From: Odontocerum albicorne
Lineage: Eukaryota > Arthropoda > Insecta > Trichoptera > Odontoceridae
DNA length: 64,000 nucleotides
Assembly: GCA_949825065.1 (NCBI GenBank)
Contig: OX463842.1
Coordinates: 5,793,723-5,857,722 of the forward strand
Direction: 5' to 3'
The notes below the pieces were generated by a model that worked only from the letters and a program-made list of their open reading frames with translations, ran no database searches and was not told where the DNA came from. Of this stretch, positions 11,085 through 22,700 are shown in pieces. The translations under genes were made by a program, and so were the position numbers. Each line of letters opens with the position of its first letter. Positions within the stretch are counted from its first letter, which is position 1.

Positions 11085-11256
11085 GCTATTAAATTAGGTA
11101 TTTGTTCAGAAAAACCTATTTAGTAAGAAAATCGTAAAAAACTTGCTAAAGAAAGATGAACTAAAAAGTAACTTATTTAGATCTACCGATTTGTGATAGT
11201 AACACATTCGGCTTTAGGTGTAGTGTAGTTTATGTGTTTTGTCTTTTTTATAGGCA
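11085..11256 (+). repeat. dispersed repeat L, fragment
   Basis: Holds GATAGTAACACATTCGGC and TTAGGTGTAGTGTAG, shared with 42480-42770 (+) and 30735-30955 (-). It runs up to GGCA at 11253-11256, where an LTR-like insertion starts. Confidence 0.5.
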
Positions 11257-11699
11257 TTAAGCGGATGTCCTAGTAGGACGTGCTGATGATTTTGATTGTT
11301 TGGTATTTGAAAGTGAGAGTGAATAATCAATGAATAGTAAACAGCGATGAATGGTCAAATGATTAATAATAAGTGATCTTTATTTATCGATAAGTAGGTA
11401 TATATACATTTCAGAACGGGGCGCGTGAGTGCGTCCGCAATATATATTTTATCTCACTCCTGCGCGTGCAGAGGCGGTTGCAGACGTTGCGAATAATATA
11501 GTGGGTAGATAATTTGTTGACGAAAACGGTGAGACAGCGCGATGCGTTCTCTTTCTACTGTGGAATGTAACGTAAATAGTATTTGCGGGTAAACAATATA
11601 AATGTTCTGGTATGCGACCTTTGGGCATGTCCGAAGGTCGGTTCGTCGGTCGTTGACCGTGCGTGTTGACAATATTCAGGGACGACGGTAGTCCCTACA
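11257..11699 (-). mobile_element. possible solo LTR
   Basis: A 443-bp block, moderately GC-rich, flanked by GGCA at 11253-11256 and 11700-11703 (a 4-bp duplication, as made by Ty3/gypsy-type integrases). Read on the minus strand it starts TGTAGGGACTACCGTCG and carries AATAAA (within TCGATAAATAAAG) toward its end. Its right flank continues the dispersed repeat seen at 6030-6115, so the block interrupts older repeat sequence. The minus-strand end (CCGCTTAA) is not the usual CA, which lowers confidence. Confidence 0.42.
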
Positions 11700-11703
11700 G
11701 GCA

Positions 11704-12355
11704 CTTAATGACAACCCTTTTTAAGAGGTCTTTTAAAAAATTATTATTATATTATATATAAACACTATATTGATACACTACATTACAGTTAAACTGAATG
11801 TTTTACTAACATATACCGGAATATCAGCAAAGGTTTCTTTAAAGTTCGTCTTTTGTTGGTAACGATACGACCAAGTGTCCAATATGATGACCACAGCTGC
11901 CACCTTTCCTATTTTTTTCACTCGAATTATTATATTTTTTGTTAAGTTAACCTAGCTCATTCTCGATTTTCCTTTAATCTCTATCATCCCTTCTTTTCTT
12001 CTTTGTTTAATGATATGTTACTTTTATTTCAACTAGGGATACTTTTGACCATGTAACCTACTTTATTTACTTATGCCTAGTTGGTTGGAAGGTATTGCCA
12101 CCTGGAAATAAGCTCACCTGATTATTTAACAATGAGTCAATAAATAAATAATTCATATCCTCAACTCCAAAAACCTTTTGAAATATGTTCATTAGGATAC
12201 CTTAAAAGCCTTTTTAAGGCAACATTTATATATAATTTCTGTACCTTTTTAATTCTATCAATTATAGTTTTCGACATTTTATCCAGTACGTTTCGTGAAT
12301 ACTAGCCACCCTATACAGAAAAAAAAAGAAATTGAAACACAAACAAATGTATCGA
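11704..12355. other. AT-rich sequence without a recognised gene
   Basis: Begins with the continuation of the dispersed repeat (to about 11735); the rest is unassigned. Confidence 0.5.
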
Positions 12356-12660
12356 AATGCCATCACATTGCAGCGTCGCATTATCACTTCAAGTGATGGT
12401 TGGACAACGGGCAGGACGAAGGACTAAACGGCCTGCTTGTTAGCGCCCACACCCTCTCCGTATCGTTTTCAATTTTTCCCTGTCTACCGAGACGAAGGTA
12501 AACTTTCAATATAGTTCCCGGGCACACAACACTTGATAACAAATGACACGGCCGGCTCGGTATAAAGGAGCCATTTGTTTCCGAGTTTCTGACATTCGGG
12601 CCGGTCACGTGACACGGGGCCGATTTACAAAGTGAGGTTGGACATTTCTGATGCATGATC
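12356..12660. other. GC-richer unique block, possible regulatory sequence
   Basis: About 300 bp of clearly higher GC with no copy elsewhere in the window. It contains CACGTGAC (E-box core), CGGCTCGGTATAAAGGAG (a TATAAA in a GC context) and a 90-codon open frame on the minus strand without recognisable domains. Could be a promoter, a conserved non-coding element or a repeat not otherwise represented here. Confidence 0.3.
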
Positions 12661-13036
12661 TCTTTTATGGACCCCAGTGGTTAAAGTTAATGTAGCAAAT
12701 GGCTGTTTTCATACGGTTTAAGTGTATTTTAATCTTAATATATATTTTTTATACTCTTTTATGAGAACATTTTATTCCTTTTTACCTTAACGTTTTGATA
12801 ATATCCATATATAATGCTATATAAAGTAGAATTTTAAGATATCATTGAAATAGTTTACAGCGTTTTTTATTACAACGTTAACCAACTTTTTAGTAAAGAA
12901 GTAATGGATTGAACTGTCATTAAATACAAAACAATATCGGAATTAATTGAAAATTCTACGAAATTTCTTCGTCAGTATTTCTTCATATATTTTTAATCGA
13001 TATTAAGGTGACAATTAGATAATTTATATAGCACCG
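12661..13036. other. AT-rich sequence without a recognised feature
   Basis: Nothing recognised between the GC-richer block and the MITE. Confidence 0.5.
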
Positions 13037-13040
13037 TTAA

Positions 13041-13695
13041 TCTTTTCCTTCCTGTGCTAAAAAAATCCACCCATTCCGGTGCTATGTATTTAATACACTT
13101 CAATACACATGAAAAAATGAACGATTTAAAATCGGAAAAATATGAATATTCATAGTCAATCGCTTAAATTAATTAAATTTGAAGTCAAAAGTGATAATAA
13201 TTGAAATTTAATTGCTGAAAACATGAAAAAAAAACATCGACTGACGTTCAGGAAACGGGCGAAGCGACCACCACAAATGGATGCCCTAGAGCTACTGAGA
13301 GTTGAGACGGACTAACACTGTGCATGTTATACTTCGAAGGAAGAAACACAACTGCAAACTGAGATTATATTTCTTGCGTTCCCATATACCGAAACAGAGT
13401 GAGAGTGAGACGTGAATAGCGTTGCTTCCTCCCCCATAGCGGTTTTTTAGAATGAATATACCTACGTCATACACTGGCACACATTTGATTGTATTGGTGA
13501 ATTTATTCCCGATTTTCACAAAATATCTCTGATGTGGCCGATAAATGCTAATTATTATTATTATTTTTTCATTCAATGCGTAAATTTATTACGGAGGAAA
13601 ACCTAAAATCTGAAACCAGTATTTATTATATTTATAGAGATATTAAAGTTTTTAGATGCAATGTGTACTAGATACACATCACAGGGAAGAAAGGG
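13041..13695. mobile_element. TTAA-flanked MITE, family B copy 2
   Basis: Reverse orientation relative to copy 1. TTAA at 13037-13040 and 13696-13699; ends TCTTTTCCTTCCTGTGC and CACAGGGAAGAAAGGG. Non-coding. Confidence 0.75.
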
Positions 13696-13749
13696 TTAAG
13701 ATAGCAGGCTCTCTTAAAAGGCACTCGAACTCGGAACTTTAACCCACTA

Positions 13750-14285
13750 TTATTGACAGATTTTAATAATAAAAAAATAGATATTAGTCATGTGTCAGAA
13801 TAGAAAGCTGTATTATAGTATATTAGTATATAGATCGACCAAATACATATACAGTCTGCCTGCCTCTGATTCGCTAAATTTCCCACCAATTGCATCGTAT
13901 TACATGACTCGTGTAACCTTGACCATGATCGCTGCAGGTGCACACGTGTCTATAAATAGAAACAACATATTTCTGCTTCCTAATATTCATTTCAAATATT
14001 TTAAATCGTCGCTCATTTAATTAAATATGTTTATAAATTGATTTGCATTTTAAAAATTTCAAACGTAAATTGCGGGAAACAAAAACGTAAAAGCGGGTAC
14101 TAAATGTATTAAAATAATACGGGATTGCAAAAATTGAACGCAAATAGCGGGAAAACGTGAATTCCGGGCATGTAAAAATGGGGTTTCTCTGTATTCGGAT
14201 GTTAATCAATACGAATCACTTACGGCTGCCTAATATTCCGTTTACTATTTTAGAAAGCAGGATAAAATCTGACTTCTATCGATTA
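13750..14285. other. AT-rich sequence without a recognised feature
   Basis: Short chance frames only. A fragment at 13700-13745 resembles the SINE-like piece at 10935-11010. Confidence 0.45.
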
Positions 14286-14290
14286 TCTGA

Positions 14291-14350
14291 AAAACAGTTT
14301 AATTTTTAACATTGTTTTTAACAAAACAATGTTAAAAATTAAACTGTTTC
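14291..14350. repeat. perfect AT-rich hairpin
   Basis: AAACAGTTTAATTTTTAACA..TTTT at 14292-14318 is followed, after a few bases, by its complement ending at 14350. No target duplication seen. Confidence 0.7.
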
Positions 14351-14820
14351 GAATCAAAGAATTTCGAAACTTTTTTTTCGTTTTAAATAGTCTAGTTACA
14401 CAACTCTGGCTTTGTGAGGCAGAAAGAGGTTTAAAAATGCCTTTGGTGAAAACGATATAAGAACTTGTTACTTTGTTTGCTTCCATTTTATTTTCAGTAT
14501 AACACAATGCATTCCAATAACTGTGGTATATTCAAGTGAGTTGACAAAAACTGAAATATTATATACCATATATAAAGCACAACAATATCACACACATCAA
14601 ACACTTGTTACCCTGGAAATATATTAGGCAAACAAATAAAGCAGAAATATCATAAATAATCAATTAAATTTATCCTCTCCTCCGCCTCTTACTCTATTTC
14701 CCTTTAGTACCATAAACAATAAATAATAAAGGCACGTTTACTTTATTCCTAAAATAAAACCATCAACAATAGGTATGTTAATGAAATGAAATTATTATGT
14801 ACTTTAGTTAAGTATTGAAA

Positions 14821-15215
14821 TGCATTGTGATATGGAAACTAAAGTTGAATTTAACAAGGTTACAGTGTTTTAATTTTACGTATTAATTTCGGAGTTGCAC
14901 AAAGTAACGCTTGAGTTATTTTTAACAAATATACAAAAAATAGAACCATTTATAAACAAAACTCTGTACAAACGAGAATCAAACCCGCAAATCTCTGGTA
15001 AGAAGACAAGCAATTGTGATATATAAACTAAATTGGAATTTGACAAGGTGAGAGTGCTTCAAATTTTTAAATTAATTACGGAGTTCCACAAAGGGACGCT
15101 TGAGTTATTTGAACAAATATAAAGAAATAAGAACCCTTTATAAAAAAACTGTGTACACATGGAATCAAACTTGAAAACCTCTGGTTAGAAGACATGTTTC
15201 TTACCAATAAAGCTA
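14821..15215 (-). repeat. tandem duplication, 189-bp unit, SINE-like
   Basis: Two imperfect copies (14821-15009 and 15010-15215). Each holds GTGATAT..AACTAAA, CACAAAG.GACGCTTGAG and a reversed tRNA-like head (GAATCAAAC, then CTCTGGT.AGAAGACA). The second copy ends with a fuller head, CCAATAAAGCTACGGAG. Confidence 0.65.
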
Positions 15216-15219
15216 CGGA

Positions 15220-15880
15220 GAACGTCATGTTAAGGTGTATGAAAAAAACTAACACGTTAAATGTTGAATAATAACATAATACCAAGAACTACGACTTGGA
15301 AAGTTGGACATTAGGAAATGAGTGAATATTTAACTGTAGAAATTAATTACTCGTATGATGGATTATTTTGTCAAACGTCAAATGTTACTTAACCAAATTG
15401 TGACATTTCACTTTTTACGCCTATTTATGTTGACACGAAATTTTCTACTGCCATCTTAGCACGCAAACGGTCTATTGTGAAACGAAATTACGTGTATTTC
15501 ATCAATACTTCATGAAGTATGTTATGTGTAGTTAAGAGTAACAGTTAGCAAATAAAATGTATTTATTTATTGACAAAATAAAAGACACTTCAGTGTCTTT
15601 TATTACATTACAATTTAAAAACAAAAGATAATGCATCAATACTTTTTCGGCAATGTCTTCTACTTTTTTTAAACAAAATTTAACACTTTTTGTACTATAA
15701 TTAAAACACAAACTGTAAAGAAATTAATTTATCTCAAATAGAAAATTTTCATTAACATTGAAATAGAAAATTTTCATTAATATTATAAATAAAGGTATAT
15801 TGATGGCAACACTGTATGTACATATGTGTATGGTATATCCTGAAATTATACATATATTTTAAGACATTTAAATACATTTA
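15220..15880. other. AT-rich sequence without a recognised gene
   Basis: TACTCGTA at 15348-15355; an imperfect duplication of GAAAATTTTCATTAA at 15741-15780. Nothing else recognised. Confidence 0.5.
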
Positions 15881-15881
15881 A

Positions 15882-16470
15882 CCTTTCCCTTCTGGTGCTA
15901 AAAAATCGCGCGTTCCGGTGCTGTGTATTAAATATACATCAATACACATGTAAAAATGAGCGATTTAAAACTGAAAAAATAAAAATATTCATAGCCAATC
16001 GCTAAAATTAATTTAATTTGAAGTCAAAAGTGATAATAATTTTAATTTAATAGCTGAAAACATGAAAAAACATCGGCCGACTTTCACAAAACGGGCGCAG
16101 AGACCACTTCATATGGATGTCCGCGAGCTACTGAAACGGGACTCGGAATACTAACACTGTATTTTATACCTCGAAGGAAGAAACAACTGTGAACTGAGAT
16201 TCTTTTTCTTGAGTTCCCATATACCGAAATAGAGAGAGAGTGAGGCGGGAATTGCGTCGCTTTCTCACCCATTGCGGTTTTTTAGAATGAATATACCTAC
16301 GTCACACACTGGCTCACGTTTAATTGTATCGATGAATTTATTCCCGATTTTCACAAAATATCTCTTTCACGGAATACCTAAAATCTGAACCCAGTATTTA
16401 TTATATTTATAGAGATATTAAAGTATTTAGAAGCAATATGTACTAGTTACACATCACAGGGAAGGAAGGG
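15882..16470. mobile_element. TTAA-flanked MITE, family B copy 3
   Basis: Same orientation as copy 2. TTAA at 15878-15881 and 16471-16474; ends CCTTTCCCTTCTGGTGC and CACAGGGAAGGAAGGG. Lacks about 45 bp present in copy 2. Confidence 0.75.
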
Positions 16471-16474
16471 TTAA

Positions 16475-17810
16475 GAGAGAAGTTATTAAAAGGTCTGGAC
16501 TTATCTTATAGCATCATCCCAATCTAGATACACTTCCACCAGTAGATGGTGAATCATTTAAAGATCTTCAGCCCACACCATTGTACATATTTATTAAGAA
16601 GTTAAATATAATAGAATAATTATATGTTAACTTTTGCATTTCCAATTAACACCAATTACATAATATTATCTTCCTGTAACAAGACAATAAATAAAAAAAA
16701 CCTCCAAGATAAAATATTATGACATAATGTTTGTCTCATAATACAAATCAGGCTTCGTGTAGTAAATACTAAGCTCACTTTGTCAAATAAAAAGTGAAAA
16801 CATATAACATTAGCAGCCGGAAACGGAAAGCCTCGCTAGCTGTTAAATCCCCCATATAAGCAACAACGATGTCTCACCCCCATTGAAGCAGCAATGATGA
16901 CCCACCCCCGCCTTGAGTCTCCTATAGAAACAGCAATGATGCTTCACTCTTACGTGATCTGATTGCCTGGGTCGCGAGACGCTGCGTTCTGGTATTCTGG
17001 ACACACGTGAGCTGGTAATCAAGTTGGCCCATTCCGTAGATGGGTGATATGGATGACAAAAAAAAATACAGAAAATATCAAGACGGAAAATGTGTGAACA
17101 ATTCTTGGAGTCAAAGAATAATAAATCAAATGGTAAAAAAACTGTGAAATGTTTTTTTTTAAAGACAATCATGTTTACCAATCTCTAACTTTTAAATCAT
17201 TAGTAAATAAATACTTGCTTAGTGCGTAAAAAATGACTCCAGATGCACCGCTTACCGGAGTTTTCGACTTTTTAAAATTACTTGTGAGATTATCTTAATC
17301 AGTCTAGTTCAGTTCTGTTTGATTCCTTCATCACTCACGCTGTTATGGAGGATAAAGTAAATTCAGCGCGATCTCCATTAGAAGATCACAATCTTCTTGA
17401 CTTTTTTTATGAGTGCGAAGTCACCTTGTGACTCCTCCTTCGGCGACGTCACATCTGAGTGTGAGAAGAATAGTGGTGACGACGGACTTAAGGTCCGATG
17501 TCTGAACCATTATTTTAACCAACCCGATAGATGTATCGCACTACAATCATATTATATCGTCTGAATCTAGATGTCTACAAAGGTAGCTTTACTAATGCCT
17601 TGGGAATAGTAAATATTCGCTTTTATACGAGTATATAGTTTCAAGTATCTGTTCCACCTGAATTAACTAAAAAAAATGATGTGTTTAGTAGAGTTAAAAG
17701 GAATATTTGAGGTTATTTAGACAAGTTGATGGTTGAATGACGAATTACTGAATAGACGGATTCAAAATGTAAACATGAGTAAGACTCGTGGTAGAGGACC
17801 AACAAGTATA
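16475..17810. other. unassigned, with a GC-richer block at 16840-17060
   Basis: 16840-17060 carries three related phrases (CAACGATGTCTCACCCCC, CAGCAATGATGACCCACC, CAGCAATGATGCTTCAC), a degenerate internal repeat. 17345-17480 has a short open frame starting MEDKVNSARSPLEDHNLLDF that stops after 28 codons. The +1 frame then continues DSSFGDVTSECEKNSGDD, a possible decayed coding piece of unknown family. TACGAGTA at 17626-17633. Confidence 0.35.
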
Positions 17811-17814
17811 GTTT

Positions 17815-18000
17815 GATTTGATCAAGTGAATGAAATTTTAAAAGAAGGAAAGGTAAAGATTCAGAGAAAGAGGATGAACTGTTTGGATGTGGAGGAGACG
17901 AAGGAAGTATATCATGATAGGAAAGTTTCGCGTCTACTTCTCTCAAAAAAGAAATCGTTTGGTGGTACGTATGTATGTAACAAACAAATCATGCTTGTAG
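17815..18000 (+). pseudogene. LINE reverse-transcriptase extreme C-terminus
   Basis: Open frame from 17826: MNEILKEGKVKIQRKRMN, then CLDVEETKEVYHDRKVSRLL. This matches the order QIxEILKKGxV..xRNRR.CM..CMNVDEAKxVCxDRSxWR seen in insect LINE tails. It is followed by GGTACGTATGTATGTAACA, close to 48230-48245. Confidence 0.58.
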
Positions 18001-18064
18001 TGATATTTAATATCGAAGAGGTTTTTATGATTAATCAATTTGGTTGTTACTGTACTATAAGATG

Positions 18065-18480
18065 AGCAAAATATGAAAAAAAAAATTAATACTCGTACTT
18101 CATGATAATGTTTTTTTTTTTAAAAGAGATTCTAGTATTAAGACAGCACATAATAAGTATTTTACTTTAAAATTATACTAGGAAAAATGTGGAACACAAA
18201 TAATTAGACACCTCTAAACATTCACTAGACAAAGAGAAAATAGCTTTTTTACTTTATGTCTAAAAAGTATGTAGTTTCCCAAGTGGCCGTGTAAAATGTA
18301 AAGTTAATTTGATTTCTTTGTTTAACAAACTCATTTGCGGGCATCCCTTATATTCCGGGGCGCTTTAAAGTCACATTTTTGTAAGCACGTTTAAAGAGAC
18401 ACAAGATTTTTAATGAAAACTTTCGGACAGTTTTGTTCTTAATTATCTTATCTCCGTTGTATTAACTTTTTGTGCCTTAT
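18065..18480. other. AT-rich sequence without a recognised feature
   Basis: TACTCGTA at 18090-18097; otherwise nothing assigned. Confidence 0.5.
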
Positions 18481-18860
18481 CTGCGAGTGTAGTGCCATCT
18501 GGCCCCAATACTGAACCCTGCCCAGTTCCGTACACTCAGGGCTGTACAGGTTTGAGAAGCTATGGGAAAAATGATAATGAAGAACATAAAGGTCTATTTG
18601 AGGATTTTAGGCCATGTTTGGCGAACTTATCATAGCAAAAGTAAAAAAATTGCTCCACTGTGCTGCTAGTTGTGGGCACTTGTGCCGCATGCAGTACACT
18701 GGGTCTGTTTAGATATTCGACGGAACGTAGGAGAGTGAAGAGATCAAAATTGATATGACTGGATGGAGAATTGTCACTCATTGTAGAACGGATGCTGCTG
18801 AAAGAGATAGGTGACAGATAAGTCTGTCAGCTGTCAAGACCATTTCTGGGTTGTATGGCT
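18481..18860. other. unclassified moderately GC-rich block
   Basis: Unique in this window. It has short open frames on both strands but no domain that I recognise. Could be part of an old transposon or a conserved non-coding segment. Confidence 0.3.
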
Positions 18861-19087
18861 GATGATAACAAAATTATATCGGAGTTTGGATGCAAAAATA
18901 AAATTTTGATTGTCATTGTCACTATTCCCATTTGGGTAGACAGGCACAACATACTCGTATATCATCTTTTTTGCTGGCTCAAAATATATTTGAATGTGTT
19001 AAATGTGAGTTAGAAATTGTTATCGCAATATCATTGACGATTTACACGAATCGTTCATTGTATTGTATTAAACTTTCATTTATATAA

Positions 19088-19258
19088 GACAATCTGGTGG
19101 GCTTATTTTTCTTAGCAACTTAAACGATGATAAAGACACCTTAAGGGTAAATGAAACTGAAACCTTTTAAAAATAAACCTGAGTTCCAAAGGGGATCGAA
19201 CCTGTAACCTCCGAGTTGGAAGACAAACGTCTTACAACCAGTCCACAGAGGTTGTTCA
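19088..19258 (-). mobile_element. tRNA-derived SINE
   Basis: Reverse orientation. Body end ACAATCTGGTGGGCTTAT at 19089, then a head with GGGGATCGAACC (reverse of a pol III B box) near 19191, GACAAACGTCTTAC and CCACAGAGGTTGT at the 5' end. Same family as 31055-31243 and 63362-63630. Confidence 0.7.
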
Positions 19259-19304
19259 CATCATAGAAAAGACACTTGCAATATAATTATGGACAACTTT
19301 GTGG

Positions 19305-19430
19305 CCCAACACACTTGTCTTCCATGCGGAGATGATGGATTCGATTCCGAATGCTTCCCAAAACAGTAGAAAATTATAAAGGTGTAAAATAATGAACAGA
19401 TTTTTTTACACATTTTTCAGAACTATACAC
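19305..19430 (+). repeat. degenerate SINE head
   Basis: ACTTGTCTTCCATGCGGAG and GGATTCGATTCCGAATGC resemble the anticodon arm and B box of the SINE family in forward orientation; no body follows. Confidence 0.4.
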
Positions 19431-19433
19431 ATC

Positions 19434-19700
19434 GCTGGCCTAACTATAAGAACAAGTTACTTCATATAAGTAACTTTACAGGAGATAGCAAAAACACCAC
19501 AGTTTGTCCTATGTCAAATTAAACATTGTTTTTTTAAATATATCTGATTGATAAAGCATTGCTTTTTTATCAATCAGATATATTTAAAAAATAATGTTTA
19601 ACATAAGTTTACATATGACAAATTGTGAAGTTTTTGCTCTCTCCTGTAAAGCTACTCATATGGAGTTACGTGTTCTTATATAGTAGTTAGGCCAACGATA
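19434..19700. mobile_element. foldback element (long inverted repeat)
   Basis: Arms of about 120-130 bp (19434-19555 and 19564-19698) around a short centre. Outer ends read CGCTGGCCTAACTA and TAGTTAGGCCAACG; the inner 30 bp (AAATATATCTGATTGATAAA and complement) are perfect. Outer parts have diverged more than the centre. Class unknown; no clear target duplication. Confidence 0.7.
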
Positions 19701-20275
19701 TATTTTGTTTTCAAATAAATTCTTATTTTGTTCAAAATATGATTATGAAAAAAATATTTAATTATTTTTTGTTTAACAACCACTGGGAGCTGAATTTTGG
19801 TTGGAAAATAATTATGTAACCAGTGATGTTTTTTTAATAAGGTAGATTTAATAATAATTTCAGTCGATAATATAAGGCTCTATTTACTGAAGGCTGAGAA
19901 GGCTGTGCATAATCGATCCTGCTAGAGGGCCAGCCCTGTGATCAGAGCCGCCACTATGTATAAGCAACACGTTTTACTTTTTAATTAAAGCAAATGACTA
20001 TAGAAACCCGGAGCGAAGTTTTGCGGAGGATCAGAGGCGGAGAGAGGGATTGTTATGAAGAGGTCCCGCGGAGACCGGTGAACGGGGGACTGGGGGAGGA
20101 AGTTCGGCCGGAAATTAATAACACAATTTATAAAGTTTATATAAAGAGGGCGCGGTGGGATGATGTCAAACGCCAATACGCTACCTGGGGCGGATTCGAG
20201 AGACAGGATGCAAGGCGAAAGCTTGATTACTTATAGATTAAATTAGGACATCCATTATGGACAAGCGGGAAAAAG
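19701..20275. other. mostly unassigned
   Basis: AT-rich to 19985. 19985-20240 is GC-richer, with open frames on both strands (plus-strand 80 codons from 19994, Arg/Glu-rich). I recognise no domain; it may be decayed transposon sequence. Confidence 0.35.
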
Positions 20276-20279
20276 TATT

Positions 20280-20420
20280 GTGATGAGCTTCATGTGCTAG
20301 TTGATAAAATGCATGTCTTCCAAAAAGGGAGTTGCTGGTTTGATTTCCACTGGTATTCAATTCTTTTTAAATAATTCCTGTCTGATGCTTATTTAACACC
20401 TTTTTGGTAAGTTTTAAGGT
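20280..20420 (+). mobile_element. SINE copy, diverged
   Basis: GTGCTAGTTGATAAAATGCA (A-box region), CTGGTTTGATTTCC (B-box region) and CTGTCTGATGCTTATTTAAC (start of the body) in order. Confidence 0.55.
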
Positions 20421-20597
20421 ATTATTACATGATAATAAACCAACTAGATTGCACTTTATATAACTAAAGTGTAATGCAGTATAATTTTGACCAATAAATA
20501 GATGGTGAGAAACAAACGCTCACGTTTCCTATATCTTGATTAATTGACGTTTATATAAAATACAAAAATAAAATTCTCTCATTATTTCGTTTTGTTC

Positions 20598-20990
20598 AAA
20601 CGTGAGATTTAAAATTTGTCAATACTCGTATCATATTATTTCGTCATGTTTAAGTGTGAGATTTAAAATTTCTCAATACTCGAATCATTTTATTTCGTTT
20701 TGTTCAAGTGTAAGATTTCAAATTGGTCAATACTCGTATCATATTATTTCGTTTTGTTCAAGTGTGAGATTTAAAATTGGTCAATACTCGTATCATATTA
20801 TTTCGTTTTGTTCAAGTGTGAGATTTAAAATTGGTCAATACTCGTATCATTTTGTATTATTTCGTCATGTTCAAGTGTGAGATTTAATATTTGTCAATAC
20901 TCGTATCATATTATGTCGTCATGTTCAAGTGTGAGATTGAAAATTGGTCAATACTCGTATCATATTTTTTCGTTATGTTTCAGTGTCATA
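20598..20990 (+). repeat. minisatellite, 54-bp unit, about 7 copies
   Basis: Unit starts at GTGAGATTT (20602, 20656, 20710, 20764, 20818, 20877, 20931, decayed at 20985). Spacing is 54 bp except one 59-bp step caused by an inserted TTGTA. Because 54 is a multiple of 3 it reads as an 18-residue repeat, but this is a by-product. Most units contain TACTCGTA. Confidence 0.85.
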
Positions 20991-21838
20991 TTAAATATCT
21001 GTATTGAAAATATTGACTCCTTTATTTTATTTTATTTTATTTCGCTACGATTTTTTTCTACATTTATATTCATAATATTTTTCAAGAAAAATTTACCCTA
21101 GTTAAATTAAACAACACTTAAAATAAAAAAAATTATTCAAATACCTACTTAATTGGATTCAAAGATTGCTGACTTTTCGAACACGTCCCAGCAATAGTCT
21201 TTATGGTGATTTAAAGAAAAAATCCACGGCCGTATTCACAACAAGCCTATTATCGATAGTTTTATTAAATGACTGGACAATATCTGTGTTGATCTTCAAT
21301 TACATCAAAACAGAGGGGTGGTTTATGTCTAATACCATCCCTAAACATCCCTTAACCATAATGTTCTCCTAATCCTTCTCTATTATATACAACTTTTTGC
21401 TTAATTGCGCCCTCCCCCGTAAGTTTTAATATGCAAGCTATTAGTAGGTAAGTTAGTTTTAGAAATGAAAGGGGAAATATCTAAACATACTCGTAAGCTG
21501 AAGAGTTGATCTAAGAGGTTAAAACAAACTTTGATTCAATGACAAATTTATTAATAAGTTGTTTCCTGAGAGTTTATGCCCCGGATATGAAATCGGTGAA
21601 GGCATAAAACTATTAAGAAGAGTTTAATTAAAAAAAAATAATTGTGAGCTAAAATGATTTTTTTCAGTAATATTGTTGCTCTTTAGCTTTTTCGTATATT
21701 TTAACATTAATTTTTTTAGATTTTTTTCATTTCTATAATTATTCGTTTAGCGTTATGCTTTAACTATCTAATATTGCTTTGCTGTGAGTGTGAAACGTGA
21801 AAAAATTTAATTCGGATCAAGTTGAGGAATTTTTTTAT
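20991..21838. other. AT-rich sequence without a recognised feature
   Basis: TACTCGTA at 21488-21495. Nothing assigned. Confidence 0.5.
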
Positions 21839-22284
21839 CTTGAGTAGTATGTACACATTAGATGGGTACGTGAAGTGCGATACTGAAGAAATAGTACTAA
21901 CTAACAATAGAGTGAATGGTGGGTTATGTAATGTATTTAACGAGCATTTAAATAAGTCAAGATGACTGCTTATAGTGGAATCTTGGTCCCAATGTGAGTA
22001 TATGCAAGTGAAGCGGCAGATTCGCTGTATAGAAGAAAAGTGTAAAACGATAGTGTAAAACTTGAGTAGTATGTACACATTAGATGGGTGCGTGAAGTGC
22101 GATACTGAAGAAATAGTACTAACTTACAATAGAGTGAATGGTGGGCTATGTTATATATTAAGCGAGCATTTAAATAAGTCAAGATGACTGCTTATAATGG
22201 AATCTTGGTCCCAATGTGAGTATATGCAAGTGAAGTGGCAGATTTGCTGTATAGAAGAAAAGTGTAAAACGATAGTGAAAAACT
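21839..22284. repeat. tandem duplication, 222-bp unit
   Basis: CTTGAGTAGTATGTACACAT begins both copies (21839 and 22061); identity is high, with scattered substitutions. The second copy runs directly into a LINE remnant, so the unit may be LINE-derived 3'-coding sequence. Confidence 0.85.
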
Positions 22285-22700
22285 TGAACGTGACAAAGAA
22301 AGGATGAAAATAAGATCAATGCGGTAGATATGTATGGCATAATTAAGACATTAGGAAATAAGGCAGATTGAAAGAAGATACAGTACTTAAGATGTTGAAA
22401 TGAGCTAAAGATGGTTCGTCTACGTAGACAAAATGAACGATGACAGTTTTATAAGAATAATCTATACGAGTAGTATAGAAGATAAGAGAAGTTGAGAAAA
22501 ACCTAGAAAAAACATAACACGATCAAATAAATCAATTTCTGGAATAGGGAATAGGAAAAATCCTATGTAATGGGAGATAATTCATGAGGTGTGTATGTAC
22601 ATGGCAAAATCGAAAAGTGTGTACCAATATATATAGAAGTAGGACCTATTCACCCTGCCTACCCCAATAGGGGTTGTTGTGATGGTGATTATGATATAAA
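22285..22700 (+). pseudogene. decayed LINE reverse-transcriptase C-terminus
   Basis: From about 22408 the frame reads WFVYVDKMNDDSFIRIIYTS, SIEDKRS, stop, EKPRKNITRSNKSISGIG, following the WFGHV.RM.D.R...IY....GxRxRGRPRKTW order of insect LINE tails. It ends near CCCCAATAGGGGTTG. Stops and frameshifts throughout. TACGAGTA at 22465-22472 lies inside. Confidence 0.62.

Noticed and set aside
20602..20880. 18-residue repeat protein frame
   Set aside because: A by-product of the 54-bp minisatellite length being a multiple of three.
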